64,000 nt of DNA from Aliiroseovarius sp. S1123 (GTDB taxonomy: Bacteria > Pseudomonadota > Alphaproteobacteria > Rhodobacterales > Rhodobacteraceae): NCBI RefSeq assembly GCF_023015885.1, contig NZ_JALKBE010000001.1:372001-436000 (forward strand), read 5' to 3'. A model generated the notes under the pieces. That model was given only the letters and a program-made list of their open reading frames with translations, did not search any database and had not been told where the DNA came from. Below are positions 1-7,907 of the stretch, piece by piece (the first letter of the stretch is position 1; each line of letters opens with the position of its first letter). Both the position numbers and the translations under genes were made by a program.

Positions 1-8
1 ATGGGCCT

Positions 9-2372
9 TTACGACAGCCGCGTCCAAAGAGGCGTGCCGTATAGAAGCCATGGCTTGTAAAGAACCCGAGAAAGGTTCGGAAGCGAAGGCTGCTCATCTT
101 CCGACGACACTTTTTGAACTCCCAAGCGAATGGCTGGCGTGTTCTCAATAGGTGCCCGTTTTCGGTGTTTCTCTACGGGAATCCGTATATTTTCACCGGG
201 AACTGCGATAGAGCTCATGGTCATTTCTACTTCTTCGGTTTCGTCATGCTTGTTCCGAGATGTTACATATTGGCGAAACTCGAAAAAATTATAGTGAACC
301 CTGAAGATGTTCAGGATCGCGATCAGAACCCTGGGATTGTAGCTGGCACCGTTCTCAAACGAGGGACCTTTTCGAGCCCCGCCGCTGCTTGCGCGATCAG
401 TCATACTGATGCGTTCGCGAACAGCCTCCATAAAGCTCGAAGCCGGCTGCAATGTCGCCCGGACAACGCGCCTTGTAATGGCCTTGCAAAGATCAGGATC
501 CTTGATCTGAGAGTCTATGCCCAAAGCTTTGAATTGTTCCCTGTATCGGCGCGACAGGACTGGGAATCCGACAACCTTGTCTGTCTCGCCGCCAAACTGG
601 ACAGGACTTCGAATCCAGAGATCAGGGAAGGCACGTGTCGCAAAATTTGATATAGGAAACGGCCGAGCATCCCCGGATCGTCCAGGTTTGTAGGCAGGCT
701 TCAGCCTGGCTTCAGTCCATGCATGCAGCGCTTCATATGGCGCAAGGTTCGGATTGGCATTCCGAAACCTTCTGAGCGATGCGTCGTATCGGTTGAACTT
801 CGAGGTGATCTGACCCTTGGTTGCCTTCTTGTTGAAGCTCACGACAAGCCATTCAAACAAATCCTCCTTAATGTCTTCCCGGAAGATGTGCGGAACTACC
901 CGCGCCATTGCCGCTTCTTGTTCACTGACGAGCGTTATCTTTCCGGAGGGCAACATTTCTCTCAGGCATTCGAGATGCGCCGCTTTTGTGTAGGTATCGC
1001 GCGTCATAATGCCCGAAAATGAGTTGCGCGTATCACGCTCTGACGCGGGGAAATTGAAATAGAACCTGCGAAGGAAGCTGAGCGAGAGCCGCCTTTCCTC
1101 AGCTCTGTCGAGCTCGAATTGAAGGCTCGCGTCGGGTGTCCTCTTCGCTCGCTTGAGCTTTTCATGAACCTTCTCACCGAAGAGGCGGAATTCTGACTCG
1201 GCAGCTGCGAAGAGTGCTCCTTCTTCATACCGCCCAGAGGGTCGTTGGAATTCCAAAAGGGGCGCGGTGAACGTTGTTCCATCTGCCTTGGTATAAGTCT
1301 TTCTGATCTTCACTGGCCCTTTGCGACCACCGTAGTGGTCGAGCAGATAATTGGCGGGATCAATGGTAGGATCGAAATCGACATCTATTCGGTAAATGTA
1401 GCCAGAATCGATGTCTGCACTGATCGAACAATTCAACTGTGTCAGGCGGCGGTCAGTGCGCGTCTCCCAGTTCACCGAAAGAACAATATCGTCATGGGCA
1501 ATTTTGTGATGGCGAAATTTCCCGAGGCGTTCGTGGTCCTTACGCCACTTGTCCAACTGGGCCTTTTCATAAGCAAGGAGGACTTCCTCAAGCCAAAATA
1601 TGCGATCGTAGAACCGCGACATGCCAACCTGTCGCCTGCCATCAGGGCTTCTGAAAATTCGGCGCATATCACTCATTCCTGACTCATTGACCAGGTGGTT
1701 CAGGATTTGGATGTTTTCAGTTCTTTCCTTCTGCCGGCGATGCGGTGCTGACACCGTAAACCGGGAGCCTCTTTGGCCTTTGCATGCTTTGCAAACGACA
1801 CGCATTCCGAGGGGCTTTCCACCCTTCCGGCTACCTTTTCTGGGCGTGGTCTTGCCGTTGGCACCATCGAGGGCAAACGCAGTCGGATCTTCAAGATACC
1901 GCTTTCCGCAGCTACCGCATCTTGGTCCATCCAGAACGCCGTTCATCGACCTTAGGCGATTTGTTTCCGCCACGAAGTGAGCATTGGAAAGAACCTTCTG
2001 ACCCAAGCCACATTTTCGATTCCCAGCCTTGTGCTGGCATACAATGGTTCTTGTATCCATCCATGCTCTTGGCTCGTTCCCGTATTCGAGGATGGAAGAA
2101 ACCCGCGCATCTTCTTTCTTGCCCGAGGAAGACAGCTTGTATTGCCCGACACCTGCGGAAATCGCTGCGCTCGAAGCAGCCGCCAGTTTGAATTTCGAAG
2201 ACCCCCCACGAGGATCAGGAATGTCAGGATTGAATGCGAAGCCAAAATTTCCACAATCCGGATTTCCGCATGTGTTCAAATTTACTCGGCCGACAACCTC
2301 TGGGTAAATCTGGTCGAGCGATAGGTTTTCAATGCTCTCGAACAAAGCCCCCCCCACCTTCAGTTTTGCCAT
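9..2372 (-). CDS. Large cysteine-rich protein resembling a DDE transposase (family not assigned)
   Basis: The 787-residue protein opens with cysteine pairs that could bind zinc (C35/C40, C112/C121, C152/C155, C194/C197). A helix-turn-helix-like stretch follows near residues 220-265. The remainder resembles an RNase H-fold transposase: a first acidic site in a strand followed by SGYIY (D320/D322), a second in LVSEQE (E484/E486), a third in NFFEFR (E698), and a transposase-like RAPIENTPA tail near 740. At 787 residues it is long for a simple insertion-sequence transposase. The gene is lower in GC than its neighbours, which fits acquisition. The far side of the element lies outside the window, so terminal repeats cannot be tested. 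The function is an inference from pattern, and an unrelated nucleic-acid-binding protein remains possible. Confidence 0.5.
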   Translation of the reverse strand: MAKLKVGGALFESIENLSLDQIYPEVVGRVNLNTCGNPDCGNFGFAFNPDIPDPRGGSSKFKLAAASSAAISAGVGQYKLSSSGKKEDARVSSILEYGNEPRAWMDTRTIVCQHKAGNRKCGLGQKVLSNAHFVAETNRLRSMNGVLDGPRCGSCGKRYLEDPTAFALDGANGKTTPRKGSRKGGKPLGMRVVCKACKGQRGSRFTVSAPHRRQKERTENIQILNHLVNESGMSDMRRIFRSPDGRRQVGMSRFYDRIFWLEEVLLAYEKAQLDKWRKDHERLGKFRHHKIAHDDIVLSVNWETRTDRRLTQLNCSISADIDSGYIYRIDVDFDPTIDPANYLLDHYGGRKGPVKIRKTYTKADGTTFTAPLLEFQRPSGRYEEGALFAAAESEFRLFGEKVHEKLKRAKRTPDASLQFELDRAEERRLSLSFLRRFYFNFPASERDTRNSFSGIMTRDTYTKAAHLECLREMLPSGKITLVSEQEAAMARVVPHIFREDIKEDLFEWLVVSFNKKATKGQITSKFNRYDASLRRFRNANPNLAPYEALHAWTEARLKPAYKPGRSGDARPFPISNFATRAFPDLWIRSPVQFGGETDKVVGFPVLSRRYREQFKALGIDSQIKDPDLCKAITRRVVRATLQPASSFMEAVRERISMTDRASSGGARKGPSFENGASYNPRVLIAILNIFRVHYNFFEFRQYVTSRNKHDETEEVEMTMSSIAVPGENIRIPVEKHRKRAPIENTPAIRLGVQKVSSEDEQPSLPNLSRVLYKPWLLYGTPLWTRLS

Positions 2373-2419
2373 GGCGTTTCCCGCTGATTGTTATATTGGC
2401 CAAAACTCGCAAAAACGAA

Positions 2420-2443
2420 GCCCGGGACTGCGAGGTCCCGGGC
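2420..2443 (-). terminator. Perfect 9-bp GC hairpin, possible terminator
   Basis: GCCCGGGAC at 2420-2428 pairs with GTCCCGGGC at 2435-2443 around a six-base loop. Read on the minus strand, the stem is followed by TTCGTTTTTG, as in an intrinsic terminator. It would insulate the transposase-like gene from upstream transcription. Confidence 0.5.
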
Positions 2444-2493
2444 ATCAGGCCGATCTGTCGTCGACTTTGAATTCGAAATTCAAATAGAAATCA

Positions 2494-2524
2494 ATGTCCT
2501 GCCGGAAATATTTCGGCAGGACAT
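2494..2524. repeat. 11-bp perfect inverted repeat
   Basis: ATGTCCTGCCG at 2494-2504 and its exact complement at 2514-2524 flank a nine-base AT-rich loop, and further A-T pairing inside the loop is possible. No clear U-tract follows on either strand. It could be an mRNA end structure or part of a mobile-element end. Confidence 0.5.
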
Positions 2525-2674
2525 GATGGGAAGCCTCCTATCGGACGGAATGCGTCACGGATCTCTGGGGGCTTTTTTCTTGGGCGGGGACTAAGTTGGA
2601 AAATGGCCCCTTTGACGGGGGAAGCAGCCCTGCGGTAGTGTTGGGAAAACACACCACAGAAGTGAGAGCAGATC

Positions 2675-3160
2675 ATGATCCGTACTCTGGCCATGTTTGG
2701 CGGTTTGGCAGGCGCCGTGGCGCTCAGCCAGTTCCCCGAGTTCACGCAGCAATACATGCAGCGCCTGTCGGGCGCGCGGACCGAGCTGAAGGTTATTACC
2801 ACCGGGTTCGATCTGACCGCAAAGGCGGCCGGATACACTCGTGACGAGGCGCTGGAAAAGATGAGTGGATCGGACTTTCAGAACGATCTACGCGACCAGA
2901 TGCAGGACAACTTCAATCGTTTTGACCGGCTGGACGCGTCCTATGCGGCTCTTAAAGGCACCGAGCCCTTGGTGCGCCTGACCAAGCTGTGGCATTTCCG
3001 CGATGTGGATCTGGTCGAACGCACGTGGAACGAGTACCGCCCGGCCGTTCCCGTGACGGCAGATGGTCTTTTATGTGCGGGGATCGGATATGTGGGCGGT
3101 TGGCTGATCGTGTCGCTGCTTTTGGGCGCGTTTCTACGCCCGTTCCGCAGGTTGGCCTAA
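2675..3160 (+). CDS. DUF2937 family membrane-associated protein
   Basis: This 161-residue protein has the features of the DUF2937 family: a short hydrophobic N-terminus, a central charged helical part with a conserved-looking RFDRLDASY segment, and a C-terminal membrane helix (roughly residues 132-152) followed by a basic tail. The family occurs in Rhodobacterales and other proteobacteria and has no assigned function. The ATG is the first start after the hairpin region and gives a normal family length. It stands alone on the plus strand between unrelated minus-strand genes. Location in the inner membrane is inferred from the helix. Confidence 0.7.
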   Translation: MIRTLAMFGGLAGAVALSQFPEFTQQYMQRLSGARTELKVITTGFDLTAKAAGYTRDEALEKMSGSDFQNDLRDQMQDNFNRFDRLDASYAALKGTEPLVRLTKLWHFRDVDLVERTWNEYRPAVPVTADGLLCAGIGYVGGWLIVSLLLGAFLRPFRRLA

Positions 3161-3191
3161 GAGCGCGCCCGTTAAAGGCGCGCCACGTGGC

Positions 3192-3905
3192 TTAAAAGTT
3201 ATAGTTTACACCCAGCTTGATTGTGTGGAACAGCGGCGTTGCCAAGGTGGTGGTTCCCCCGCCATCCGTCAGTTCATCCGTGCCGAAATTGACGTACTCA
3301 TAATCGCCGGTCAGAGTCCACCGATCCGCGAGCGGACGCTCGAAGCCCACGCCAAGGATATAGCCGTTCGTAGAGTAGGTTTCATCGAAAGACACGGCCC
3401 CACCGCCGCCAGAACCCGAGACGACATAGTCAAACTCGGCGCGCGACAGGCCAACGGTGCCATAGATGAATGAGCCAAAGAACTTCGAAGCAACGCCCGC
3501 TTTCAGACGAAGCGATAGCGCGTGGTTCAGTTTCGTCGACCCGCTATAGCCTCCGCCCGCAAAAGAATCCTCGACATTGCCGGCTTCTGCGGCAATTTCG
3601 CCACCGACAACGAAGTCGTTGAACTGCCAGCGATAGCCAGCGCGCAAAGACAGTGCCGGGCCGCCGATGTTCAGCTCTTCTCCGGTGCTGAACGACGGGC
3701 CGATGGCGGGCGTAAGTCCGATCCGGTCACCACCGGCGAAATGATATCCGAGTGTGCCCCCAACATAGGCTCCTTGCCAAGGCGAAGGGTCCTCAATGGC
3801 AGGCGTAACCGGTGTGATCACTGGGTCATTCAAAGACCCCGCCGAGGCGGTTCCCACAGCGAAGAATGTGGTGGCACAGGCCAGAAGGCTGACGGACTTC
3901 ATCAT
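3192..3905 (-). CDS. Outer-membrane beta-barrel protein
   Basis: The 237-residue protein has a cleavable signal peptide ending near the TASA/G boundary (about residue 22). The mature part has many alternating aromatic and glycine-rich strands (GAYVGGTLGYHF, LRAGYRWQ, GTVGLSRAEFDYV). It ends in YNF, the terminal phenylalanine typical of substrates of the BAM insertion machinery. Length and pattern fit the eight-stranded Omp25/opacity-type surface protein family. The role is probably structural or surface-related, and no substrate can be named. The AT-rich 3906-4060 region upstream probably holds its promoter. Confidence 0.75.
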   Translation of the reverse strand: MMKSVSLLACATTFFAVGTASAGSLNDPVITPVTPAIEDPSPWQGAYVGGTLGYHFAGGDRIGLTPAIGPSFSTGEELNIGGPALSLRAGYRWQFNDFVVGGEIAAEAGNVEDSFAGGGYSGSTKLNHALSLRLKAGVASKFFGSFIYGTVGLSRAEFDYVVSGSGGGGAVSFDETYSTNGYILGVGFERPLADRWTLTGDYEYVNFGTDELTDGGGTTTLATPLFHTIKLGVNYNF

Positions 3906-4079
3906 CGGTAAAGCTCATACTTTAATGGCAAAAATTGATTGAACTCTTGTATCTACATTTTTTTTGTGTGGGAACTTTTATTTTTCCATATCTAGTATAG
4001 CGTGTCGGAATGCCCACTATGTGTGGTGTATTGTTGCGAGCGCATGCGCAAAGTGAAATCAAAACCAAAACTGTTGACA

Positions 4080-4116
4080 GAAAAAAGAAAATCGCCCGCC
4101 ATAATATGCGGGCGAT
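4080..4116 (-). terminator. Intrinsic terminator of purEK
   Basis: A perfect 9-bp stem (4091-4099 with 4108-4116) carries an eight-base loop. On the minus strand it is followed by TTTCTTTTTTC. It lies about 20 bases beyond the purK stop codon. Confidence 0.85.
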
Positions 4117-4137
4117 CTGTGTGTCTTCGAGCAGAAC

Positions 4138-5214
4138 TTAGCTTTGGCGCGGTGTAATGCGATTCACGTGGCCCATCTTGCGTCCCGGCTTGACGTCAGC
4201 TTTGCCGTAGAGGTGCAGCGACGCGTTACCTTCCTTGGCAATTTCAGCCACGCGGTCCATGTCGTCACCGATCAGGTTCTCCATTACCACATCTGCGTAG
4301 CGCGATCCGTCACCCAGCGGCCAGCCTGCAACGGCACGGATGTGCTGTTCGAACTGATCGATGGTGCAGCCCTGCTGGGTCCAGTGGCCAGAATTGTGCA
4401 CGCGCGGGGCAATCTCGTTCACGATTAGCCCTTGCGGCGTGACGAACAGCTCGACCCCCATGACGCCCACGTAGTCCAGCGCGTTCAGGATGTTGGCGGC
4501 CAGCAGCACCGCGTCCATCCGCTGCGAGGCGGTCAGGTTGGCGGGCACGGTCGTGGTATCCAGAATGCCGTCCTTGTGGACGTTTTCACCGGGGTCGAAA
4601 CAGGCAACGTCGCCGCCGGTGCCACGTGCAGCGATCACGCTGACCTCGTGGGTGAAGGACACGAAGCCCTCCAGCAGGGCGGGTGCGCCTTGCATGTCGG
4701 CCAATGCGCCGTCTGCATCCGCATTGGACTTCAGCCGCGCCTGTCCTTTGCCGTCATAGCCGAAGCGTCGGGTTTTCAGGATCGAGGGCGCGCCGATCTG
4801 CGCGACGGCCGCGGCCATATCCTCGGCGCTTTCCACATTCGCGTAGGGCGCGACTTTCAGGCCCAGACCGGACAGGAAATCCTTCTCGGTCAGACGGTCC
4901 TGACTGACGCGCAGCGCCTCGCGACCCGGACGGATCGGCTTGTGCGCTTCCAGCGCGTCCAGCGCGGTGGTGGGGATATTTTCGAATTCGTAGGTGATGA
5001 CATCGACCGAGGCGGCAAAGGCCTCAAGCGCAGCGATGTCGTCATAGCCTGCGGTGGTCACACGGTCAGCCACCTGACCCGCGGGCGGATTGGCGCCCGG
5101 TTCAAAGATGTGCGTCTTAAAGCCCAGCCGCGAGGCTGCGACCGACAGCATGCGGCCCAGCTGGCCGCCGCCAAGAATACCAATGGTGGCACCGGTAGGA
5201 AGCATATCAGTCAT
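4138..5214 (-). CDS. purK: 5-(carboxyamino)imidazole ribonucleotide synthase PurK
   Basis: PurK uses ATP and bicarbonate to carboxylate aminoimidazole ribonucleotide (AIR) to N5-CAIR in de novo purine synthesis. The N-terminal nucleotide-fold motif [11 protein letters not shown] and a downstream ATP-grasp domain ([15 protein letters not shown], then EISVIAARG-like and [14 protein letters not shown] segments) identify it. The open frame extends upstream to 5277, but the ATG at 5214 is preferred: it overlaps the purE stop and gives the usual length of about 358 residues. It is translationally coupled to purE, whose product acts next, and a terminator follows it. Confidence 0.93.
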   Translation of the reverse strand: MTDMLPTGATIGILGGGQLGRMLSVAASRLGFKTHIFEPGANPPAGQVADRVTTAGYDDIAALEAFAASVDVITYEFENIPTTALDALEAHKPIRPGREALRVSQDRLTEKDFLSGLGLKVAPYANVESAEDMAAAVAQIGAPSILKTRRFGYDGKGQARLKSNADADGALADMQGAPALLEGFVSFTHEVSVIAARGTGGDVACFDPGENVHKDGILDTTTVPANLTASQRMDAVLLAANILNALDYVGVMGVELFVTPQGLIVNEIAPRVHNSGHWTQQGCTIDQFEQHIRAVAGWPLGDGSRYADVVMENLIGDDMDRVAEIAKEGNASLHLYGKADVKPGRKMGHVNRITPRQS

Positions 5215-5695
5215 CCGAGGGTTCATCCGGGATCGAGGCCGACAACGCATCACGCCACGCGTCCAGCCGGGTTGCAAGATCCGCGTCCGACACGGCCAGA
5301 ATGCCAGCCGCCATCAGGCCCGCATTGGCGGCCCCAGCTGCGCCGATGGCCATGGTGGCAACCGGGAAACCCTTGGGCATCTGCACGATTGAATACAGGC
5401 TGTCGACACCAGACAGCGCACGCGTTTGCACGGGAACGCCCACGACAGGTACGCGGGTCTTCGAGGCCATCATGCCGGGCAGGTGCGCCGCACCACCGGC
5501 GCCTGCAATAATCACATGCAGTCCGCGATCAGCAGCCGTCTTGCCATAGTCCCACAAACGGTCCGGGGTGCGGTGCGCCGAGACGATCTTGGTCTCATAA
5601 GCAATGCCCAGCTCGTCCAAAACAGTGGCGGCTTCTTTCATAGTGGGCCAGTCCGATTGGCTGCCCATAATGATCCCGACTTTCACATCCGTCAT
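5207..5695 (-). CDS. purE: N5-carboxyaminoimidazole ribonucleotide mutase PurE
   Basis: PurE (class I, 162 residues) moves the carboxyl group of N5-CAIR to give CAIR. Diagnostic segments are [13 protein letters not shown] near the N-terminus, SAHRTPDR around residue 42, and [12 protein letters not shown] around residue 65, which form the nucleotide-binding site. It is the first gene of the purE-purK pair and its stop overlaps the purK start by eight bases. The short acidic C-terminal tail is unremarkable. Confidence 0.95.
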   Translation of the reverse strand: MTDVKVGIIMGSQSDWPTMKEAATVLDELGIAYETKIVSAHRTPDRLWDYGKTAADRGLHVIIAGAGGAAHLPGMMASKTRVPVVGVPVQTRALSGVDSLYSIVQMPKGFPVATMAIGAAGAANAGLMAAGILAVSDADLATRLDAWRDALSASIPDEPSDD

Positions 5696-5771
5696 GTGTC
5701 CCTCGCATCCCTTGCGTCAGTTGGCGTTTCCATACAGGCTTCACGCCCCTCGATGCAATGCTGCGTTGCAG

Positions 5772-5990
5772 TCAAGCAATGATATCCGGGGTCAATTGAT
5801 CCTCGATCCGCGCAATTCTGTCTTTCAGGGCCAGTTTCTGCTTTTTCAAGCGCCTGAGGCGCAACTGATCCGCCCGCCCGCTTTCTTCAAGCGCGTGGAT
5901 GGCCTCGTCCAGATCCCGGTGTTCGGCGCGGAAGACCTCGAGCTCCACACGGAGCACGTCGTCGGTCTTCATTTCTTTGGCATTGCTCAT
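5772..5990 (-). CDS. YdcH family (DUF465) small coiled-coil protein
   Basis: The C-terminal part (HRDLDEAIHALEESG, then LRLRRLKKQKLALKDRI) matches the YdcH/DUF465 family of short helical-hairpin proteins of unknown function. The open frame continues to 6119, but the upstream residues do not look like the family. The ATG at 5990 gives 72 residues, the normal size. It is divergent from the small heat-shock protein gene. No biochemical role is known for the family. Confidence 0.75.
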   Translation of the reverse strand: MSNAKEMKTDDVLRVELEVFRAEHRDLDEAIHALEESGRADQLRLRRLKKQKLALKDRIARIEDQLTPDIIA

Positions 5991-6151
5991 ATTCGAGTCG
6001 TTCTCGTCGAGTGGTTGCCCGACCATAACGTCAGCCGGGGGCAATCGCCAAGCAAAAGCCGCCTTGCAACTGTTTGGAGGGACACCCATATTCATGTTGT
6101 GGTCGCCTGCGGGGGCCATAAGAAACGTGTCGCTTATTCAAGGACGTGTCG

Positions 6152-6565
6152 ATGACAAAAGTAAGCTTGGGAACGCATCCCTTCCTGTTGGGCTTTGAAC
6201 AGCTGGAGCGCATGGTCGAACAGGCCGCGAAATCCGGCAAAGATGGCTATCCCCCTTTTAATATCGAACAGGTCTCGGACCGGGCCTATCGGATCACGCT
6301 GGCGGTGGCCGGGTTTGCTGATGACGATCTGTCGATCACGGTCGAAAATGCCAAGCTGGTGATCCGGGGATCGCAGGGCGACACGCATGAAGGCCGGGTT
6401 TTCCTGCATCGGGGCATTGCTGCCCGCCAGTTCATGAAAAGCTTCGTGCTGGCCGAAGGGGTCGAGGTGGTTGGCGCCAAGACCGAAAACGGGCTTCTGC
6501 ACATCGACCTAGAACGGGCCGAGCCGGAAACCGTGGTGCAGACCATCACGATCAATAAGGCTTAG
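6152..6565 (+). CDS. Small heat-shock protein, Hsp20/IbpA type
   Basis: The 137-residue chaperone has the alpha-crystallin layout: a short N-terminal arm (LGFEQLERMVEQ), a central beta domain starting at YPPFNIEQ and containing YRITLAVAGF, and the L-x-I-D-L strand (LLHIDLERAEPE). Such proteins hold unfolding proteins for refolding by DnaK/ClpB. A GTG at 6146 is in frame, but AAGGAC ending at 6145 is better spaced for the ATG at 6152. No ROSE-type RNA thermometer was recognised in the short leader. Confidence 0.88.
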   Translation: MTKVSLGTHPFLLGFEQLERMVEQAAKSGKDGYPPFNIEQVSDRAYRITLAVAGFADDDLSITVENAKLVIRGSQGDTHEGRVFLHRGIAARQFMKSFVLAEGVEVVGAKTENGLLHIDLERAEPETVVQTITINKA

Positions 6566-6651
6566 GTCGCGAAGGGTGTTTCGACCCGCTGCCACGCAAT
6601 CGCACAGAATCATGCTATTCTTCTGGAAGTTGATTTCAGGAGGACTTTGTC

Positions 6652-7758
6652 ATGGCCCGTGCGAACATGCGCGATCTAAGCTTTGCGACGATCAATCTTT
6701 TCAATCTGCAGGTCCCTGGTGGGATCACCTATTCTAACCGCCCCCATATCGAAGATGATGCGGAAGGCCGCGCCTATTACCAGCGAAAAATCCGCTGGAC
6801 CGCCGCACGCCTGAAAGAGGTCGACGCCGAGGTCATCGCTTTTCAGGAACTTTGGTCGGTTGTCGCCTTGCGCGAATGTTTTGCCGAGGCTGGGTTGACC
6901 AATGACTATGACCTCGTGGTGCGGGACGCGCCGGGGCGCGGGCGGCCTCAGGTCGCACTGGCGGTGCGCAAGGGCCGGGACGGCGGTTCTCAGCTGGTCG
7001 ATGGGGGCTGGCACGCGGATTTCCCGCTGCAGTTCCGCTTTGACAAGGTGCGCGAGACCGCCGGTGCCGAGGAAGAGGTGACCATCACCATCAACAAATT
7101 CTCGCGGCCCCTGCTGGTGGCGCGGATCCAGCCAGAAGGCACCGGTCCCAAGCCGCCCGAAGTGCGCGTCGTCGTGGCGCATCTGAAGTCCAAAGGTCCG
7201 GCCCGCGTATCCTTCGCGCAGCCACAACCCTTGATCCTGCAACACCACGCCAAACACGCGAAATCGTCACTGGCCCATATCCGGCGCGTGATGGAGGCCG
7301 GTGCGCTGCGGGTGCTGCTGGATGGCTGGATGAAGTCCGAGGACGAAGACGACATCTCGCCCACCATCGTGATGGGGGATCTGAACGACGACACGATGTC
7401 GGTGACGAACGAGCTGATTTCCGACCAGCCGACCTATCGCATGGTGCAGAAAAGCCGTGCTGGGCTAACATCCGACAAGGGGCTTTATTCCGTCGAACGG
7501 CTGCAGCAATACCGATCCATGCGCCATGTCTATTACACACATGTCTACAAACATAAGCGCGAAAGCCTGGATCATATTCTGGTCAGCGAGGAATTCTACG
7601 ACCACTCGCGCAAGCGCCTGTGGTCCTTCCGCGAGATGGAGGTGATCAACGACCACCTGAACCGCGAAAGCTTTGAAGAAGCGCTGGGCGCGTCAGACCA
7701 CGGTATCGTCAAAGCCTATTTTGACTGGAACCCGATGCCGGATGGGTTGAGTAGTTAA
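6652..7758 (+). CDS. Endonuclease/exonuclease/phosphatase (EEP) family protein
   Basis: The 368-residue protein carries the EEP superfamily metal-dependent hydrolase motifs in order: NLFNL near residue 15, AFQELW near 64 (the metal-binding Glu), VAHLKSKGP near 175, MGDLNDD near 243, and GASDHG near 350 (catalytic Asp-His). Members cleave phosphodiesters in nucleic acids or phospholipids, and the sequence alone does not say which. There is no signal peptide, so it is probably cytoplasmic. AGGAGGA lies about ten bases before the ATG. It is monocistronic and ends at a bidirectional terminator. Confidence 0.85.
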   Translation: MARANMRDLSFATINLFNLQVPGGITYSNRPHIEDDAEGRAYYQRKIRWTAARLKEVDAEVIAFQELWSVVALRECFAEAGLTNDYDLVVRDAPGRGRPQVALAVRKGRDGGSQLVDGGWHADFPLQFRFDKVRETAGAEEEVTITINKFSRPLLVARIQPEGTGPKPPEVRVVVAHLKSKGPARVSFAQPQPLILQHHAKHAKSSLAHIRRVMEAGALRVLLDGWMKSEDEDDISPTIVMGDLNDDTMSVTNELISDQPTYRMVQKSRAGLTSDKGLYSVERLQQYRSMRHVYYTHVYKHKRESLDHILVSEEFYDHSRKRLWSFREMEVINDHLNRESFEEALGASDHGIVKAYFDWNPMPDGLSS

Positions 7759-7860
7759 TACACTGGGCCCCTCTTACGCTTTTCCTCGTTCCAAATATCC
7801 TTGGGGGAGTGTGAAGGCCCAGGGGGTCTTCACGCGGGGGCAAAGCCCCCCAAGAAACAA

Positions 7861-7890
7861 AAAAAGCCCGGCGCGACGGCCGGGCTTTTC
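7861..7890. terminator. Bidirectional intrinsic terminator
   Basis: A 10-bp stem AAAAGCCCGG/CCGGGCTTTT (7862-7871 with 7880-7889) has A and T runs on both sides. It serves the converging EEP nuclease and sulfurylase genes. Confidence 0.88.
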
Positions 7891-7907
7891 TTTAGAAATT
7901 TTAGCGA

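Larger units (their letters stand above)
2373..2674. other. Intergenic region with two strong hairpins
   Basis: No credible gene is seen in these 302 bases. They contain two perfect inverted repeats (2420-2443 and 2494-2524) and a T-rich stretch near 2570-2580. They separate the foreign-looking gene on the left from the housekeeping region on the right. Confidence 0.6.

Noticed and set aside
4432-5511. Plus-strand frame of 359 codons opposite purK/purE
   Set aside because: It crosses the boundary of two confident minus-strand genes and has no recognisable motif.
7835-7851. GGGGGC-AAAG-CCCCC short hairpin as a terminator
   Set aside because: The adjacent 10-bp hairpin at 7862-7889 with T tails is a far better terminator.
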